NCBI GenBank assembly: GCA_050258375.1
Contig: JBLMYQ010000075.1
Coordinates: 1-38,369 of the forward strand
Length of the DNA: 38,369 nt
Direction: 5' to 3'
DNA from: JBLMYQ01 sp050258375
GTDB lineage: Bacteria > Bacillota > Clostridia > Acetivibrionales > UBA4821
The position numbers and the translations under genes are program-made. Under the pieces are notes generated by a model, which had not been told where the DNA came from, did no database searches, and saw only the letters and a list, made by a program, of their open reading frames with translations. Shown one piece after another: positions 1 through 7,088 of this stretch. Position 1 is the stretch's first letter. Each line of letters starts with the position of its first letter.

Positions 1-64
1 GCTGTTTCGGAGTCAGATGCGTGCAGCCCTTTATCGCCCCAATAACATAATCTTTCCTAAACAT
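1..64 (-). CDS. Truncated 5' end of an unidentified gene
   Basis: Only the first 21 codons are inside the window; the gene runs off the left edge. The reading frame begins MFRKDYVIGAIKG and stays open to the edge. The start is supported by an AAAGGAGG ribosome site ending about seven bases before the ATG. The fragment is too short to assign a family. Confidence 0.6.
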   Translation of the reverse strand, partial: MFRKDYVIGAIKGCTHLTPKQ

Positions 65-411
65 TAGAATTCCTCCTTTTGTTTTTTCTTCAATGCCAAT
101 TGGCTTTTGCAACCTGCCTAAGAAATTACCTGTTTGCAGTACCATTTTATAAATTTAGAATGAGCATATAAAAAAATTTTACCATGTATTTACAAAAATT
201 GCTATGTTTCAATTGTTAATTTAATATTACATTTCAAAATTAATAATTTTATTGCCAAAACCATTCCAAATATTGTATAATTATTAAATAGTCGCAGTTT
301 AAAATTGAGTATCGTTGGCTTTCCATACGAAGATGTTTTTGTTTTACTCCAACAGCTTGATAGAGACAGGAAGACCTGCCGCAAGCTAAAAATTTAATGG
401 AGGGATGTTTG
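65..411. other. Intergenic region with a structured leader
   Basis: This 347-base AT-rich gap separates the divergent truncated gene at the left edge from the small membrane-protein gene at 412. The left part shows only a short GCCAATTGGC palindrome (95-104). The last 100 bases before the gene can fold on the plus strand. A GTTGG/CCAAC stem (314-318 with 349-353) abuts an AGCTTG/CAAGCT stem (354-359 with 382-387), which encloses a CAGG-AAGA-CCTG hairpin (367-378). I could not match this to a riboswitch class I know. No convincing gene is seen in the gap. Confidence 0.4.
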
Positions 412-588
412 ATGAATTTAAAAACAAAGCTTCCTATTTTTTTTGGTTCAATATTCATTGGTGTAGGTACAGGTGCTTTATCTTTTTTTATTACCAAGAT
501 ATTTTCAAGCACAGCAAGTGCAATCGCAACTACTGTATTCGTTACTTTTGTATGTTACCTTATTTGGACTTACGAAGAACCAAAATAA
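412..588 (+). CDS. Small two-helix membrane protein, function unknown
   Basis: I do not recognise a named family. The 58-residue product has two hydrophobic stretches, about residues 7-27 (starting LPIFFGSIFIG) and 33-51. A short polar turn separates them and the tail EEPK is charged, so a small integral membrane hairpin is likely. An in-frame ATG at 397 is possible, but GGAGGG at 399-404 sits about seven bases before the ATG at 412, which makes 412 the better start. The gene is monocistronic: it ends in a strong hairpin terminator and follows a leader that can fold. Small two-helix proteins of this look include AtpZ/AtpI-like proteins, but no ATP synthase genes are nearby. Confidence 0.65.
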   Translation: MNLKTKLPIFFGSIFIGVGTGALSFFITKIFSSTASAIATTVFVTFVCYLIWTYEEPK

Positions 589-598
589 AAGCCCCTTT

Positions 599-630
599 GA
601 AACCCGAAATATTCGGGTTTCTTCTTTTTT
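599..630 (+). terminator. Rho-independent terminator
   Basis: A perfect 10-bp stem, GAAACCCGAA (599-608) with TTCGGGTTTC (612-621), closes a three-base loop. It is followed by TTCTTTTTT, just after the stop of the small membrane-protein gene. Confidence 0.85.
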
Positions 631-754
631 GAGATTCATATAATGTTTAGTAAATAAACGGTTTAAAAATTACTGTTAATATAGTTTTTAAAATGCTATA
701 TTTTTCTTTTTTTTTGGGTTATAATAATAGAACAATATGAAAGGAGGATGTATT

Positions 755-961
755 ATGCAGAAAATAACTTCAGATATGCTTATTGGAGATATTCTTAGAA
801 TAGACACAGGTACTGTGCCTGTTTTTCTTGAAAATGGCATGCATTGCCTTGGATGTCCTTCAGCTCAAGGAGAAAGCCTTAAAGAAGCATGCATGGCTCA
901 TGGCATAGATCCTGAAAAATTAGTCAAGGAACTAAATAATTATTTTGAAACCAAAGCATAA
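755..961 (+). CDS. DUF1858 domain protein (hybrid-cluster-protein-associated redox disulfide family)
   Basis: The 68-residue product is a complete stand-alone DUF1858 domain. This family appears alone or fused to redox and ScdA/RIC-type iron-sulfur repair proteins, and its paired cysteines are thought to act as a redox disulfide. The sequence shows the family features: an N-terminal helix with DMLIGDIL, then GMHCLGCPSA (Cys about 29 and 32, CxxC) and the tail helix EACMAHGID. The start is the ATG at 755, with AAGGAGG at 741-747 eight bases before it; the in-frame ATG at 737 lies upstream of that site. The gene stands alone between terminators. No hybrid cluster protein is encoded in this window, so its partner is unknown. 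Confidence 0.8.
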   Translation: MQKITSDMLIGDILRIDTGTVPVFLENGMHCLGCPSAQGESLKEACMAHGIDPEKLVKELNNYFETKA

Positions 962-970
962 AGGCTTCTA

Positions 971-1002
971 AAACACGGTGGCATATGCCGCCGTGTTTTT
1001 TT
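971..1002 (+). terminator. Rho-independent terminator
   Basis: AAACACGG (971-978) pairs with CCGTGTTT (991-998). The stem extends through GGC/GCC to an ATAT loop and is followed by a run of T. It ends the DUF1858 gene. Confidence 0.88.
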
Positions 1003-1041
1003 GTGCCCATAATCTCATACCAGTTATACCTAGCCTGAAAT

Positions 1042-1070
1042 TTGAATTTGTAAAGAGTTTCTGATATAAT
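1042..1070 (+). promoter_or_regulatory. Sigma-A promoter of the FAD-dependent dehydrogenase gene
   Basis: TTGAAT (1042-1047), a 17-base spacer and a perfect TATAAT (1065-1070) preceded by TG at 1062-1063. Transcription should start near 1077. That gives a leader of about 110 bases containing a GAGTTTATT/AATAAACTC stem (1125-1133 with 1142-1150). This stem lacks a T-run, so it is not a terminator. Confidence 0.7.
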
Positions 1071-1187
1071 ATTTTCGGCAAGTGGCTTTTAAATTTAATC
1101 TCTTGTCCTTTGTAAATTTATGGTGAGTTTATTTTTTAAAGAATAAACTCAAAAACAGAAATATAACATGTAAAGGTGAGGCTTAAT

Positions 1188-2579
1188 ATGAACAAAGAAA
1201 ATAATTATGACGTTATCATTATAGGTGGCGGACCAGCGGGAATCTTTACTGCTCTTGAGCTTCTTAAGACCGGAAAAGATTTTAAAATCTTGCTTCTGGA
1301 AAAGGGCAAATGTATTGAAAATAGATATTGTATTTCAAGTGATAAAGGTCAAAAATGCATCGGCTGCAAGCCTTGCTCCATTATGACCGGATGGGGTGGT
1401 GCAGGCGCCTTTAGTGATGGGAAATTAACACTGACAACAGAATTTGGCGGTATATTAGGAGAATATATTACAGATGAAGTACTAATGAAGCTTATTGAGT
1501 ACATTGATAGTATTTACGTTGATTTCGGCGGAACCATGGACGTTCATGGTACAGACAACGATAAAGTACATGACTTGGAAAGAAAGGCTGCTGCCGCTGA
1601 TTTAAGATTTATTCCTGCAAAAATTAAACATCTTGGTACTGACAAGTGCTATGAAATATTAAAGAATATGCAAGAATATCTAAAAGAAAGAATTGATATT
1701 CGCTTTCTGGATTCGGTTGAAGATATTCTGGTATCAGATGGAACTGTAACCGGGATTAAAACAGCCAACGGCGAAACCTTTACTTCTAAATACGTTGTTG
1801 CCGCACCAGGTCGTGAAGGCTCTGACTGGTTTAGAAGTGTCTCCAAAAAATTAAAGCTTGATACTGCAAAAAACCCTGTAGATATTGGTGTCCGGGTTGA
1901 GGTTCCTGCAGTAGTTATGCAGGAAATTGCCGACGCTGTTTATGAATCAAAATTGGTTTATTATACAAAGTCCTTTGACGATAGAGTAAGAACCTTTTGC
2001 ATGAATCCAAGCGGAAAAGTAGTTATAGAAAATACTGAAGGTCTTAAAACTGTTAATGGTCACAGCTATAAGGATATAAAAACAAATCATACAAATTTCG
2101 CTTTACTGGTAAGCAAAGACTTTACCTCACCTTTTGATTCTCCGATTGCTTACGGAAAATACATTGCTTCTCTTGCTAACATGCTAGGAGACGGCGTTAT
2201 TGTTCAAAGACTTGGAGATTTGCTGGATGGACGACGTTCTACTCCTGAAAGAATTAAAAGAAGCCTGCTTCAACCAACATTAACAGAAGCTGTTCCGGGA
2301 GATTTAAGCCTTGTATTGCCTTACAGGTTTTTAACAGATATAATAGAAATGCTTCAGGCTCTTGATAAAATCGTACCGGGTGTATACTCCAAGCACACCT
2401 TGCTATACGGTGTTGAAGTTAAATTTTACTCTTCAAGGGTAAGTGTATCCGACAAGCTTGAAACACAAATAGGTAATTTATTTGCAATAGGTGATGGAGC
2501 AGGTATTACAAGGGGTCTGGCTCAAGCTTCAGCATCCGGAGTATTTGTTGCAAGAGAAATTTTAAAAAGAATGGTTTAA
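1188..2579 (+). CDS. FAD-dependent dehydrogenase (COG2509-type)
   Basis: The 463-residue protein is a two-dinucleotide-fold flavoprotein of the widespread but poorly characterised COG2509 group. The N-terminus has the FAD-binding GGGPAG motif (DVIIIGGGPAGIFTALEL, about residues 8-25), an acidic residue after the second strand (LLLEKGK) and a cysteine cluster (CxxCKPC, about 53-58). That cluster is followed by GWGGAGAFSDGKL, typical of the group. The C-terminus has the second FAD motif, AIGDGAGITRGLAQASASG. The substrate is not known. GTG at 1176 is an in-frame alternative, but AAAGGTGAGG at 1172-1181 places the ribosome site before the ATG at 1188. purA follows 14 bases downstream and is probably co-transcribed. 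Confidence 0.85.
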   Translation: MNKENNYDVIIIGGGPAGIFTALELLKTGKDFKILLLEKGKCIENRYCISSDKGQKCIGCKPCSIMTGWGGAGAFSDGKLTLTTEFGGILGEYITDEVLMKLIEYIDSIYVDFGGTMDVHGTDNDKVHDLERKAAAADLRFIPAKIKHLGTDKCYEILKNMQEYLKERIDIRFLDSVEDILVSDGTVTGIKTANGETFTSKYVVAAPGREGSDWFRSVSKKLKLDTAKNPVDIGVRVEVPAVVMQEIADAVYESKLVYYTKSFDDRVRTFCMNPSGKVVIENTEGLKTVNGHSYKDIKTNHTNFALLVSKDFTSPFDSPIAYGKYIASLANMLGDGVIVQRLGDLLDGRRSTPERIKRSLLQPTLTEAVPGDLSLVLPYRFLTDIIEMLQALDKIVPGVYSKHTLLYGVEVKFYSSRVSVSDKLETQIGNLFAIGDGAGITRGLAQASASGVFVAREILKRMV

Positions 2580-2593
2580 TAGGGGGGCTTTTC

Positions 2594-3865
2594 ATGGCTA
2601 CTAAAGTTATTATTGGCGCACAGTGGGGAGATGAAGGAAAAGGTAAGATTGTTGATATTTTAGCAGCAAAAGCTGATGCTGTAGTAAGATTTTCTGGTGG
2701 AAGCAATGCAGGACATACCTTGGTCGTAAATGGGCAAAAATATGCACTGCATCTTATTCCTTCCGGAATATTATATCCAAATAAGAAGTGTATTTTAGGA
2801 AATGGGGTAGTAATTGACCCTGCTTCCATTTTAGAAGAAATGGATAACTTGACTTCCAGAGGCATAAATATAGATAATTTATTGATAAGCGATCGCGCTC
2901 ATCTTGTTTTCCCTTATCACAAGGTAATTGACAATCTTCAGGAATCCTTTCGTGGTGAAAATGATATTGGAACAACAAAAAAAGGCATTGGTCCGGCATA
3001 TGCTGATAAAACCGAAAGATGCGGAATTCGTATCTGTGATTTGCTTAATCCAACATTATTTGCTGAAAAGGTTAAAGCTAATGTTGCTTTCAAAAATATT
3101 CTTATAGAAAAGGTTTATGGTGGCACGCCTTTGAATGCAGAAGAAATCATAAGCGAATATCTTGAATACGGCAAAAGACTTAAGCCATATGTTACAGACA
3201 CAACTAAAATTCTTTTTGAAATGATAAAGGATAATAAAAACATTGTGTTTGAGGGCGCTCAATCCTCCCTTCTTGACCTTGACTTCGGAACCTACCCATA
3301 TGTTACATCTTCACATCCGGCTGCCGGTGGAGTTTGTATTGGTGCCGGAATTGGTCCTACTATGATTGATGAGTGCTTCGGCGTTGTTAAAGCCTATACT
3401 ACAAGGGTTGGAAAGGGTCCTTTCCCAACGGAGCTTCTTGATGAAATCGGAAACAGAATTCGCGAAAGAGGTCAAGAATATGGTACAACAACAGGAAGAC
3501 CCAGAAGATGCGGATGGTTTGACTCAGTATTAGTAAAATTTTCGGTAAGAGTAAACAGTCTGGCTGGAATTGTTGTAAACAGGGCTGATACTTTGGGAAG
3601 CTTTGATAAAGTAAAACTCTGTACTGCATATGAAAAGGACGGAAAATTAATTACTGATTTCCCTGCAAGCTTGGAAGATCTGGCACAAATGAAACCAATT
3701 TATGAAGAATTTGACGGGTGGGACGAAAATCTTTCCGGCTGCAAGACCTTTGCTGATTTGCCGGAACCACTGCAAAGATACCTTAAAAGAATAGAAGAAC
3801 TTTGTGAAACAAAAGTAGTAATGGTAGGAATCGGTCCAGGTCGTGATGATATAATAATAGCATAA
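2594..3865 (+). CDS. purA: Adenylosuccinate synthetase
   Basis: The enzyme makes adenylosuccinate from IMP and aspartate with GTP, the first committed step from IMP to AMP. The length of 423 residues matches the bacterial family. Visible motifs are the GTP-binding loop GAQWGDEGKGK (residues 8-18, with catalytic Asp13), GGSNAGHT with catalytic His near residue 41, GIGPAYADK, and TTTGRPRRCGWFD with the IMP-binding Arg. The start ATG follows AGGGGGG with good spacing. It lies directly behind the FAD-dehydrogenase gene and ends in a bidirectional terminator shared with spmB. Confidence 0.97.
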   Translation: MATKVIIGAQWGDEGKGKIVDILAAKADAVVRFSGGSNAGHTLVVNGQKYALHLIPSGILYPNKKCILGNGVVIDPASILEEMDNLTSRGINIDNLLISDRAHLVFPYHKVIDNLQESFRGENDIGTTKKGIGPAYADKTERCGIRICDLLNPTLFAEKVKANVAFKNILIEKVYGGTPLNAEEIISEYLEYGKRLKPYVTDTTKILFEMIKDNKNIVFEGAQSSLLDLDFGTYPYVTSSHPAAGGVCIGAGIGPTMIDECFGVVKAYTTRVGKGPFPTELLDEIGNRIRERGQEYGTTTGRPRRCGWFDSVLVKFSVRVNSLAGIVVNRADTLGSFDKVKLCTAYEKDGKLITDFPASLEDLAQMKPIYEEFDGWDENLSGCKTFADLPEPLQRYLKRIEELCETKVVMVGIGPGRDDIIIA

Positions 3866-3872
3866 AAAAACG

Positions 3873-3899
3873 GAAGCACTGTATAGTGCTTCTTTTTTT
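3873..3899. terminator. Bidirectional terminator between purA and spmB
   Basis: GAAGCACT (3873-3880) and AGTGCTTC (3885-3892) close a GTAT loop. A-runs lie on the left and T-runs on the right, so the hairpin can end both the plus-strand purA transcript and the minus-strand spmB transcript. Confidence 0.88.
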
Positions 3900-4425
3900 A
3901 TGCTGTCAATCTCCAGAAATACACTGCAATAATAATACCTATAACATCAGCAATTAACGCTGTATAAAGCGTATACCTTATTTGTTTTATTCCCACAGAG
4001 CCAAAGTATACTGTCAAAGTATAAAATATTGTTTCTGTTGAGCCCATAATAGTACAAGCTACTAAGCCTATATACGAATCCGGTCCAAAATTCTTCATAA
4101 TATCTGCTACAACTGCAAGCGCCGCGCTTCCTGAAATTGGTCTTATTAATGCTAATGTTAATATTTCAGAAGGAATTCCTATAAAATTAAAAACCGGTGC
4201 AACAGCCTTTATTAATAAATCAAGTGCCCCGGATGCACGAAAAACACCGACTGCAACCATTAATCCTACTAACGGCGGTATAATTCTAACAGTGGTTGCT
4301 ATTCCTTCTTTTGCCCCTTCTGTAAACGAATCAAAAACATCCACCCTGTTAACAATTCCTATAACAACAATAATCATAACAACCGACGGTATTGCTGAAA
4401 CAGAAATAAAGTTAAGTACACTCAT
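3898..4425 (-). CDS. spmB: Spore maturation protein B
   Basis: SpmB works with SpmA in dehydrating the spore core during sporulation. Both are membrane proteins with a nucleoside-recognition (Gate) fold. This 175-residue product is hydrophobic with about five helices. It contains the Gate-type segments TEGAKEG, IIPPLVGLMVAVGVFRASGALD and RPISGSAALAV, plus GSTETIFYT, all typical of SpmB. The ribosome site is weak (AAAGGA about 11 bases upstream). The usual upstream neighbour, spmA, is about 1.9 kb away at 6304-6909 on the same strand. An oppositely oriented hydrogenase-like pair sits in between, so spmB must have its own promoter or depend on long read-through. Confidence 0.93.
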   Translation of the reverse strand: MSVLNFISVSAIPSVVMIIVVIGIVNRVDVFDSFTEGAKEGIATTVRIIPPLVGLMVAVGVFRASGALDLLIKAVAPVFNFIGIPSEILTLALIRPISGSAALAVVADIMKNFGPDSYIGLVACTIMGSTETIFYTLTVYFGSVGIKQIRYTLYTALIADVIGIIIAVYFWRLTA

Positions 4426-4539
4426 ATCTTAATTTTTCCTTTTTACTTATCATATTCTTTTTTACTTCCATACATAACTTTGTTTTTCAATTTGCTTACA
4501 AAATAAAGCTGTTGTGCCTTAAAATGGAATGTTATATTT

Positions 4540-4546
4540 TGTCGAA
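4540..4546 (+). promoter_or_regulatory. Putative Spo0A box
   Basis: TGTCGAA within TTTTGTCGAAT, an exact core match to the 0A box bound by phosphorylated Spo0A. It ends about 12 bases upstream of the candidate -35 of the hydrogenase-like pair, where Spo0A-activated promoters commonly carry a box. A single seven-base match can occur by chance, so binding is an inference. Confidence 0.4.
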
Positions 4547-4558
4547 TTAAAAGGATTT

Positions 4559-4586
4559 TTGTCTGCTTTGTAGAATATATTATATT
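4559..4586 (+). promoter_or_regulatory. Candidate promoter of the hydrogenase-like pair
   Basis: TTGTCT (4559-4564), a 16-base spacer and TATATT (4581-4586). Transcription would start about 95 bases before the 60-aa gene. The match is moderate; its position right after the 0A-box-like site adds some support. Confidence 0.4.
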
Positions 4587-4688
4587 CAAGCTGTTTTTGT
4601 TCAAAATCAAACATTTATATGAAAATAACTTGAACTGTATACGGTTAACTCTTAGCCCTTTACTTAACCTATGAAAGGAGTGAAAACC

Positions 4689-4871
4689 ATGGGTCAAAAA
4701 TTGCTTGACATGTATGATGAAGCAAAAAAAATAGGCGGGCTCAACGCCCAAATAAAGCTTGCAATTCTTACTTCTGCACCTTCTACAAAAGCATCCCAAT
4801 TACCTGATTCTCCTGAAAATATTGAAAAATTTATTAAAGCAATGGAAGTCGTTCGTAGAGAGTTTTCTTGA
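4689..4871 (+). CDS. Conserved-looking 60-aa protein upstream of hydrogenase-like gene
   Basis: I do not recognise a family. The 60-residue product begins MGQKLLDMYDEAKK and is soluble, mixed-charge and largely helical by appearance. Two amphipathic helices (about 2-14 and 18-30) are followed by a Pro/Ser-rich link (TSAPSTKASQLPDSPEN) and a last helix. It has no cysteines and no membrane segment. The start is fixed by AAAGGAG at 4674-4680, eight bases before the ATG at 4689; the in-frame ATG at 4671 overlaps that site. It ends 33 bases before the hydrogenase-like gene, which has its own GGGAGG site, so the two probably form a two-gene operon. A role linked to the iron-sulfur protein is inferred from position only. 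Confidence 0.75.
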   Translation: MGQKLLDMYDEAKKIGGLNAQIKLAILTSAPSTKASQLPDSPENIEKFIKAMEVVRREFS

Positions 4872-4904
4872 TTTTATAAAAAATAATTTAGGGAGGAATT
4901 TAAC

Positions 4905-6239
4905 ATGTCTAATAAAATTAATTTACCAGAAATAATTAAAGTTGATAAAGAAAAATGTACCAATTGCCATTTGTGTATTGGAGTTTGCCCTGTAAAATAT
5001 TGTAATGATGCATCAGATGTTAATGAAGGAATCCGAATAAACTCAAACCTATGTATTGGATGCGGCGCTTGCGTTAAGGCCTGTACACATAAAGCAAGGA
5101 TTGTTCTGGATGATACCGAAAGATTTATTAATGATTTAAAAAATGGTGAAAAAATTGCGGCACTGGTTGCTCCGGCTGTTGATGTAAATTTCCCACATCA
5201 GTTAAAAAATCTTCTTGGCTGGCTTAAAAGCATTAATGTATCTATGAATTTTGATGTTTCTTTTGGCGCTGAAATAACGACTTACCAATATTTAAAGGCT
5301 GTAAAAAGCGGCATACAAACTCCCATTATTGCCCAACCTTGTCCATGTATAGTTTCATACATTGAGCTTTACAAACCTAACCTTATTAAGCATCTTGCCC
5401 CTACAGGCAGTCCAACAATGGATCTTGCAGCATGGGTTCATCATAATCATCCCGGAATGAAGCTGGCGTTTATAAGTCCTTGCGCTGCTAAAAAGCGAGA
5501 ATTTGAGGACCCGAATACCAAAGGAATGGTTAGTTACAATGTTACCTTAGCAGGATTAAAAAAATACTTTGCTGAAAACAACATTGATTTAGCTTCATTC
5601 CCAGAAGCTAATTTCGACGGTCCATTAGAGGCTGAAAAGGGTATCCTGTATTCACAGCCAGGCGGCTTACACGAAACCTTTAAAAGATTTGATGTTCCTT
5701 TAAAAATTAATCAAGTAAGAAGGACAGAAGGCATAGAAGTATATGAAGAGTTTTTTGCCGAGCTTGAAGACGAATTAAGCAGGGGAGAGTGCGACGTAGT
5801 AATAGTTGATGTCTTAAATTGTCTTCATGGTTGTAATAGAGGAACCGGAACAATATATGATGAAAGGACAACAGATGATATACTAAAGCTGCAGGCAGAG
5901 CGTTTAGAGAAGCAGCAGCGCGAGTATTATTCAGATTCTGAATACACTGCCAAGCTTGATGAAGTATTAAAGAACATGGAGGATATCGATTTTTCAAGGA
6001 AATATACCGACAAATCAGTTATTTCAGGAGCGCTGCAGGAACCTACCCCTGAAATAACTGATATCATTAATGAGCAAATGGGCAAGTTTGAAAAAAAAGA
6101 TATTAAAAATTGTGGTGCATGCGGTTATGCATCCTGCAAAAACATGACTAAAGCAATCTTAAATGGTCTTTACAGACCTGAACAATGCCATCATTTTCTA
6201 GAATCGTTTTTTGTAAAACATTCAAAGGAGCACGAATAG
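4905..6239 (+). CDS. Divergent [FeFe]-hydrogenase-like protein (group C/D-like, putative sensor or electron-transfer role)
   Basis: The 444-residue protein has three parts. The first is a ferredoxin-like domain with two 4Fe-4S sites (Cys18/21/24/28 and Cys50/53/56/60). The second is an H-cluster domain (about 85-315). The third is a C-terminal CxxCx4Cx16C iron-sulfur motif (Cys403/406/411/428). The four cysteines expected to hold the H-cluster are present: Cys146 in QPCPC, Cys193 in SPCAAKKREFE, and Cys306 and Cys310 in DVLNCLHGC. The classic TSCCP loop is altered: the proton-relay Cys position is Pro, and the Met of the third loop is Leu. Such changes are typical of non-bidirectional, sensor-like groups. 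No PAS domain or maturase gene is in view. It sits between spmA and spmB, facing the other way. Confidence 0.85.
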   Translation: MSNKINLPEIIKVDKEKCTNCHLCIGVCPVKYCNDASDVNEGIRINSNLCIGCGACVKACTHKARIVLDDTERFINDLKNGEKIAALVAPAVDVNFPHQLKNLLGWLKSINVSMNFDVSFGAEITTYQYLKAVKSGIQTPIIAQPCPCIVSYIELYKPNLIKHLAPTGSPTMDLAAWVHHNHPGMKLAFISPCAAKKREFEDPNTKGMVSYNVTLAGLKKYFAENNIDLASFPEANFDGPLEAEKGILYSQPGGLHETFKRFDVPLKINQVRRTEGIEVYEEFFAELEDELSRGECDVVIVDVLNCLHGCNRGTGTIYDERTTDDILKLQAERLEKQQREYYSDSEYTAKLDEVLKNMEDIDFSRKYTDKSVISGALQEPTPEITDIINEQMGKFEKKDIKNCGACGYASCKNMTKAILNGLYRPEQCHHFLESFFVKHSKEHE

Positions 6240-6267
6240 ATAGATATAAATAAACATATATAACTAT

Positions 6268-6317
6268 AAGGATATGAACAAAACAAGGTTGTAATAGTTT
6301 TGCTCATATCCTTTTTC
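6268..6317. terminator. Bidirectional terminator between hydrogenase-like gene and spmA
   Basis: A long stem pairs AAGGATATGA (6268-6277) with TCATATCCTT (6304-6313). It continues, after one mismatch, with CAAAAC/GTTTTG, and a T-run follows. It overlaps the spmA stop codon and separates the two converging genes. Confidence 0.85.
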
Positions 6318-6909
6318 CTTTCAGGTCGGGCTTTTTCCATGCAGCTGCAAATGTTTTTCCAACTATTATTCCTGTAACCGTTGTCGCAAATGAGGTTATC
6401 CAAACAGCTGTAATTATTGACGTAGGATTTGCAGAGCCTCCGGCAGTTCTTAATGCTATCAGCGTAGCTGGTATAAGCTGAATTGATGTTGTATTAAGAA
6501 TCAGAAACATGCACATATCATTAGTTGCTAAAGCTTTATTCTTATTTATTTTTTGTAGCTCGGTCATTGCCTTAAGTCCCAGAGGAGTTGCAGCATTACC
6601 AAGCCCGAGAAAATTTGCCACAATATTCATTACCATGCAGGCTTGTGCTGGATGGTCTTGGGGAACTCCGGGGAAAAGAAATTTCGTAACAGGACGTATA
6701 CCATTGGATATTGCACCTATAATTCCTGCCCTCGAAGCAATTTCCATTATTCCGGTCCATAAGCAAAGAACTCCTAAAAGTGCAATAGCAAGGTCAACAG
6801 CACCTTTTGACGAATCAAGAAGCGCCTTTGTAACCTCATCAACCCTTCCGGTCAGAAAGCCTGTGACAATTCCGATAATAAGCATTCCTGCCCAAATATA
6901 ATTTAACAT
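6304..6909 (-). CDS. spmA: Spore maturation protein A
   Basis: Partner of SpmB in spore-core dehydration. The 201-residue product starts MLNYIWAGMLIIG as in other SpmA proteins. It has about five hydrophobic helices and the Gate-domain segments GAVDLAIALLGVLCLWTG and ANFLGLGNAATPLGLKAM, the latter a strong family signature. The ribosome site is weak (GGGCAG). The start is kept because it matches the usual SpmA N-terminus. spmB normally follows directly; here it lies beyond an inserted plus-strand pair. abrB diverges upstream. Confidence 0.94.
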   Translation of the reverse strand: MLNYIWAGMLIIGIVTGFLTGRVDEVTKALLDSSKGAVDLAIALLGVLCLWTGIMEIASRAGIIGAISNGIRPVTKFLFPGVPQDHPAQACMVMNIVANFLGLGNAATPLGLKAMTELQKINKNKALATNDMCMFLILNTTSIQLIPATLIALRTAGGSANPTSIITAVWITSFATTVTGIIVGKTFAAAWKKPDLKGKRI

Positions 6910-7006
6910 ACACTGCCCTATAAAGTATAAATATCTATTATCTATTATTTATTATAAAAGTTTTCCAATTATTAATTAAATTAACAATTTTTCTGTTGTT
7001 TTTATA

Positions 7007-7035
7007 TTGACGTTATTTTACAATTATGTTATTAT
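7007..7035 (+). promoter_or_regulatory. Sigma-A promoter of abrB
   Basis: TTGACG (7007-7012), a 17-base spacer and TATTAT (7030-7035). Predicted transcription start is near 7042, about 47 bases before the abrB ATG. Confidence 0.72.
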
Positions 7036-7050
7036 AAGAGATGCAAACAA

Positions 7051-7057
7051 TGTCGAA
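7051..7057 (+). promoter_or_regulatory. Putative Spo0A box in the abrB leader
   Basis: TGTCGAA, an exact 0A-box core, about ten bases past the predicted start of transcription. A degenerate second copy (TGTTGCT) sits ten bases further on. In Bacillus subtilis, Spo0A represses abrB from tandem boxes just downstream of the start site, and this arrangement is the same. Binding is inferred. Confidence 0.6.
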
Positions 7058-7088
7058 AAATGTTGCTAAACTAAGGAGGAGAAATTCC

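Noticed and set aside
314..411. Cyclic-di-GMP, preQ1 or other named riboswitch
   Set aside because: The stems are real on paper, but the conserved core bases of these classes are not found, so only an unclassified structured leader is claimed.
249..512. Minus-strand ORF overlapping the small membrane-protein gene
   Set aside because: It is antisense to a better supported gene with a ribosome site and terminator, and reads as low-quality shadow sequence.
4443..4799. Minus-strand ORF of 118 codons in the spmB-hydrogenase gap
   Set aside because: It overlaps the well-supported plus-strand 60-aa gene and its promoter, and the protein has no recognisable pattern.
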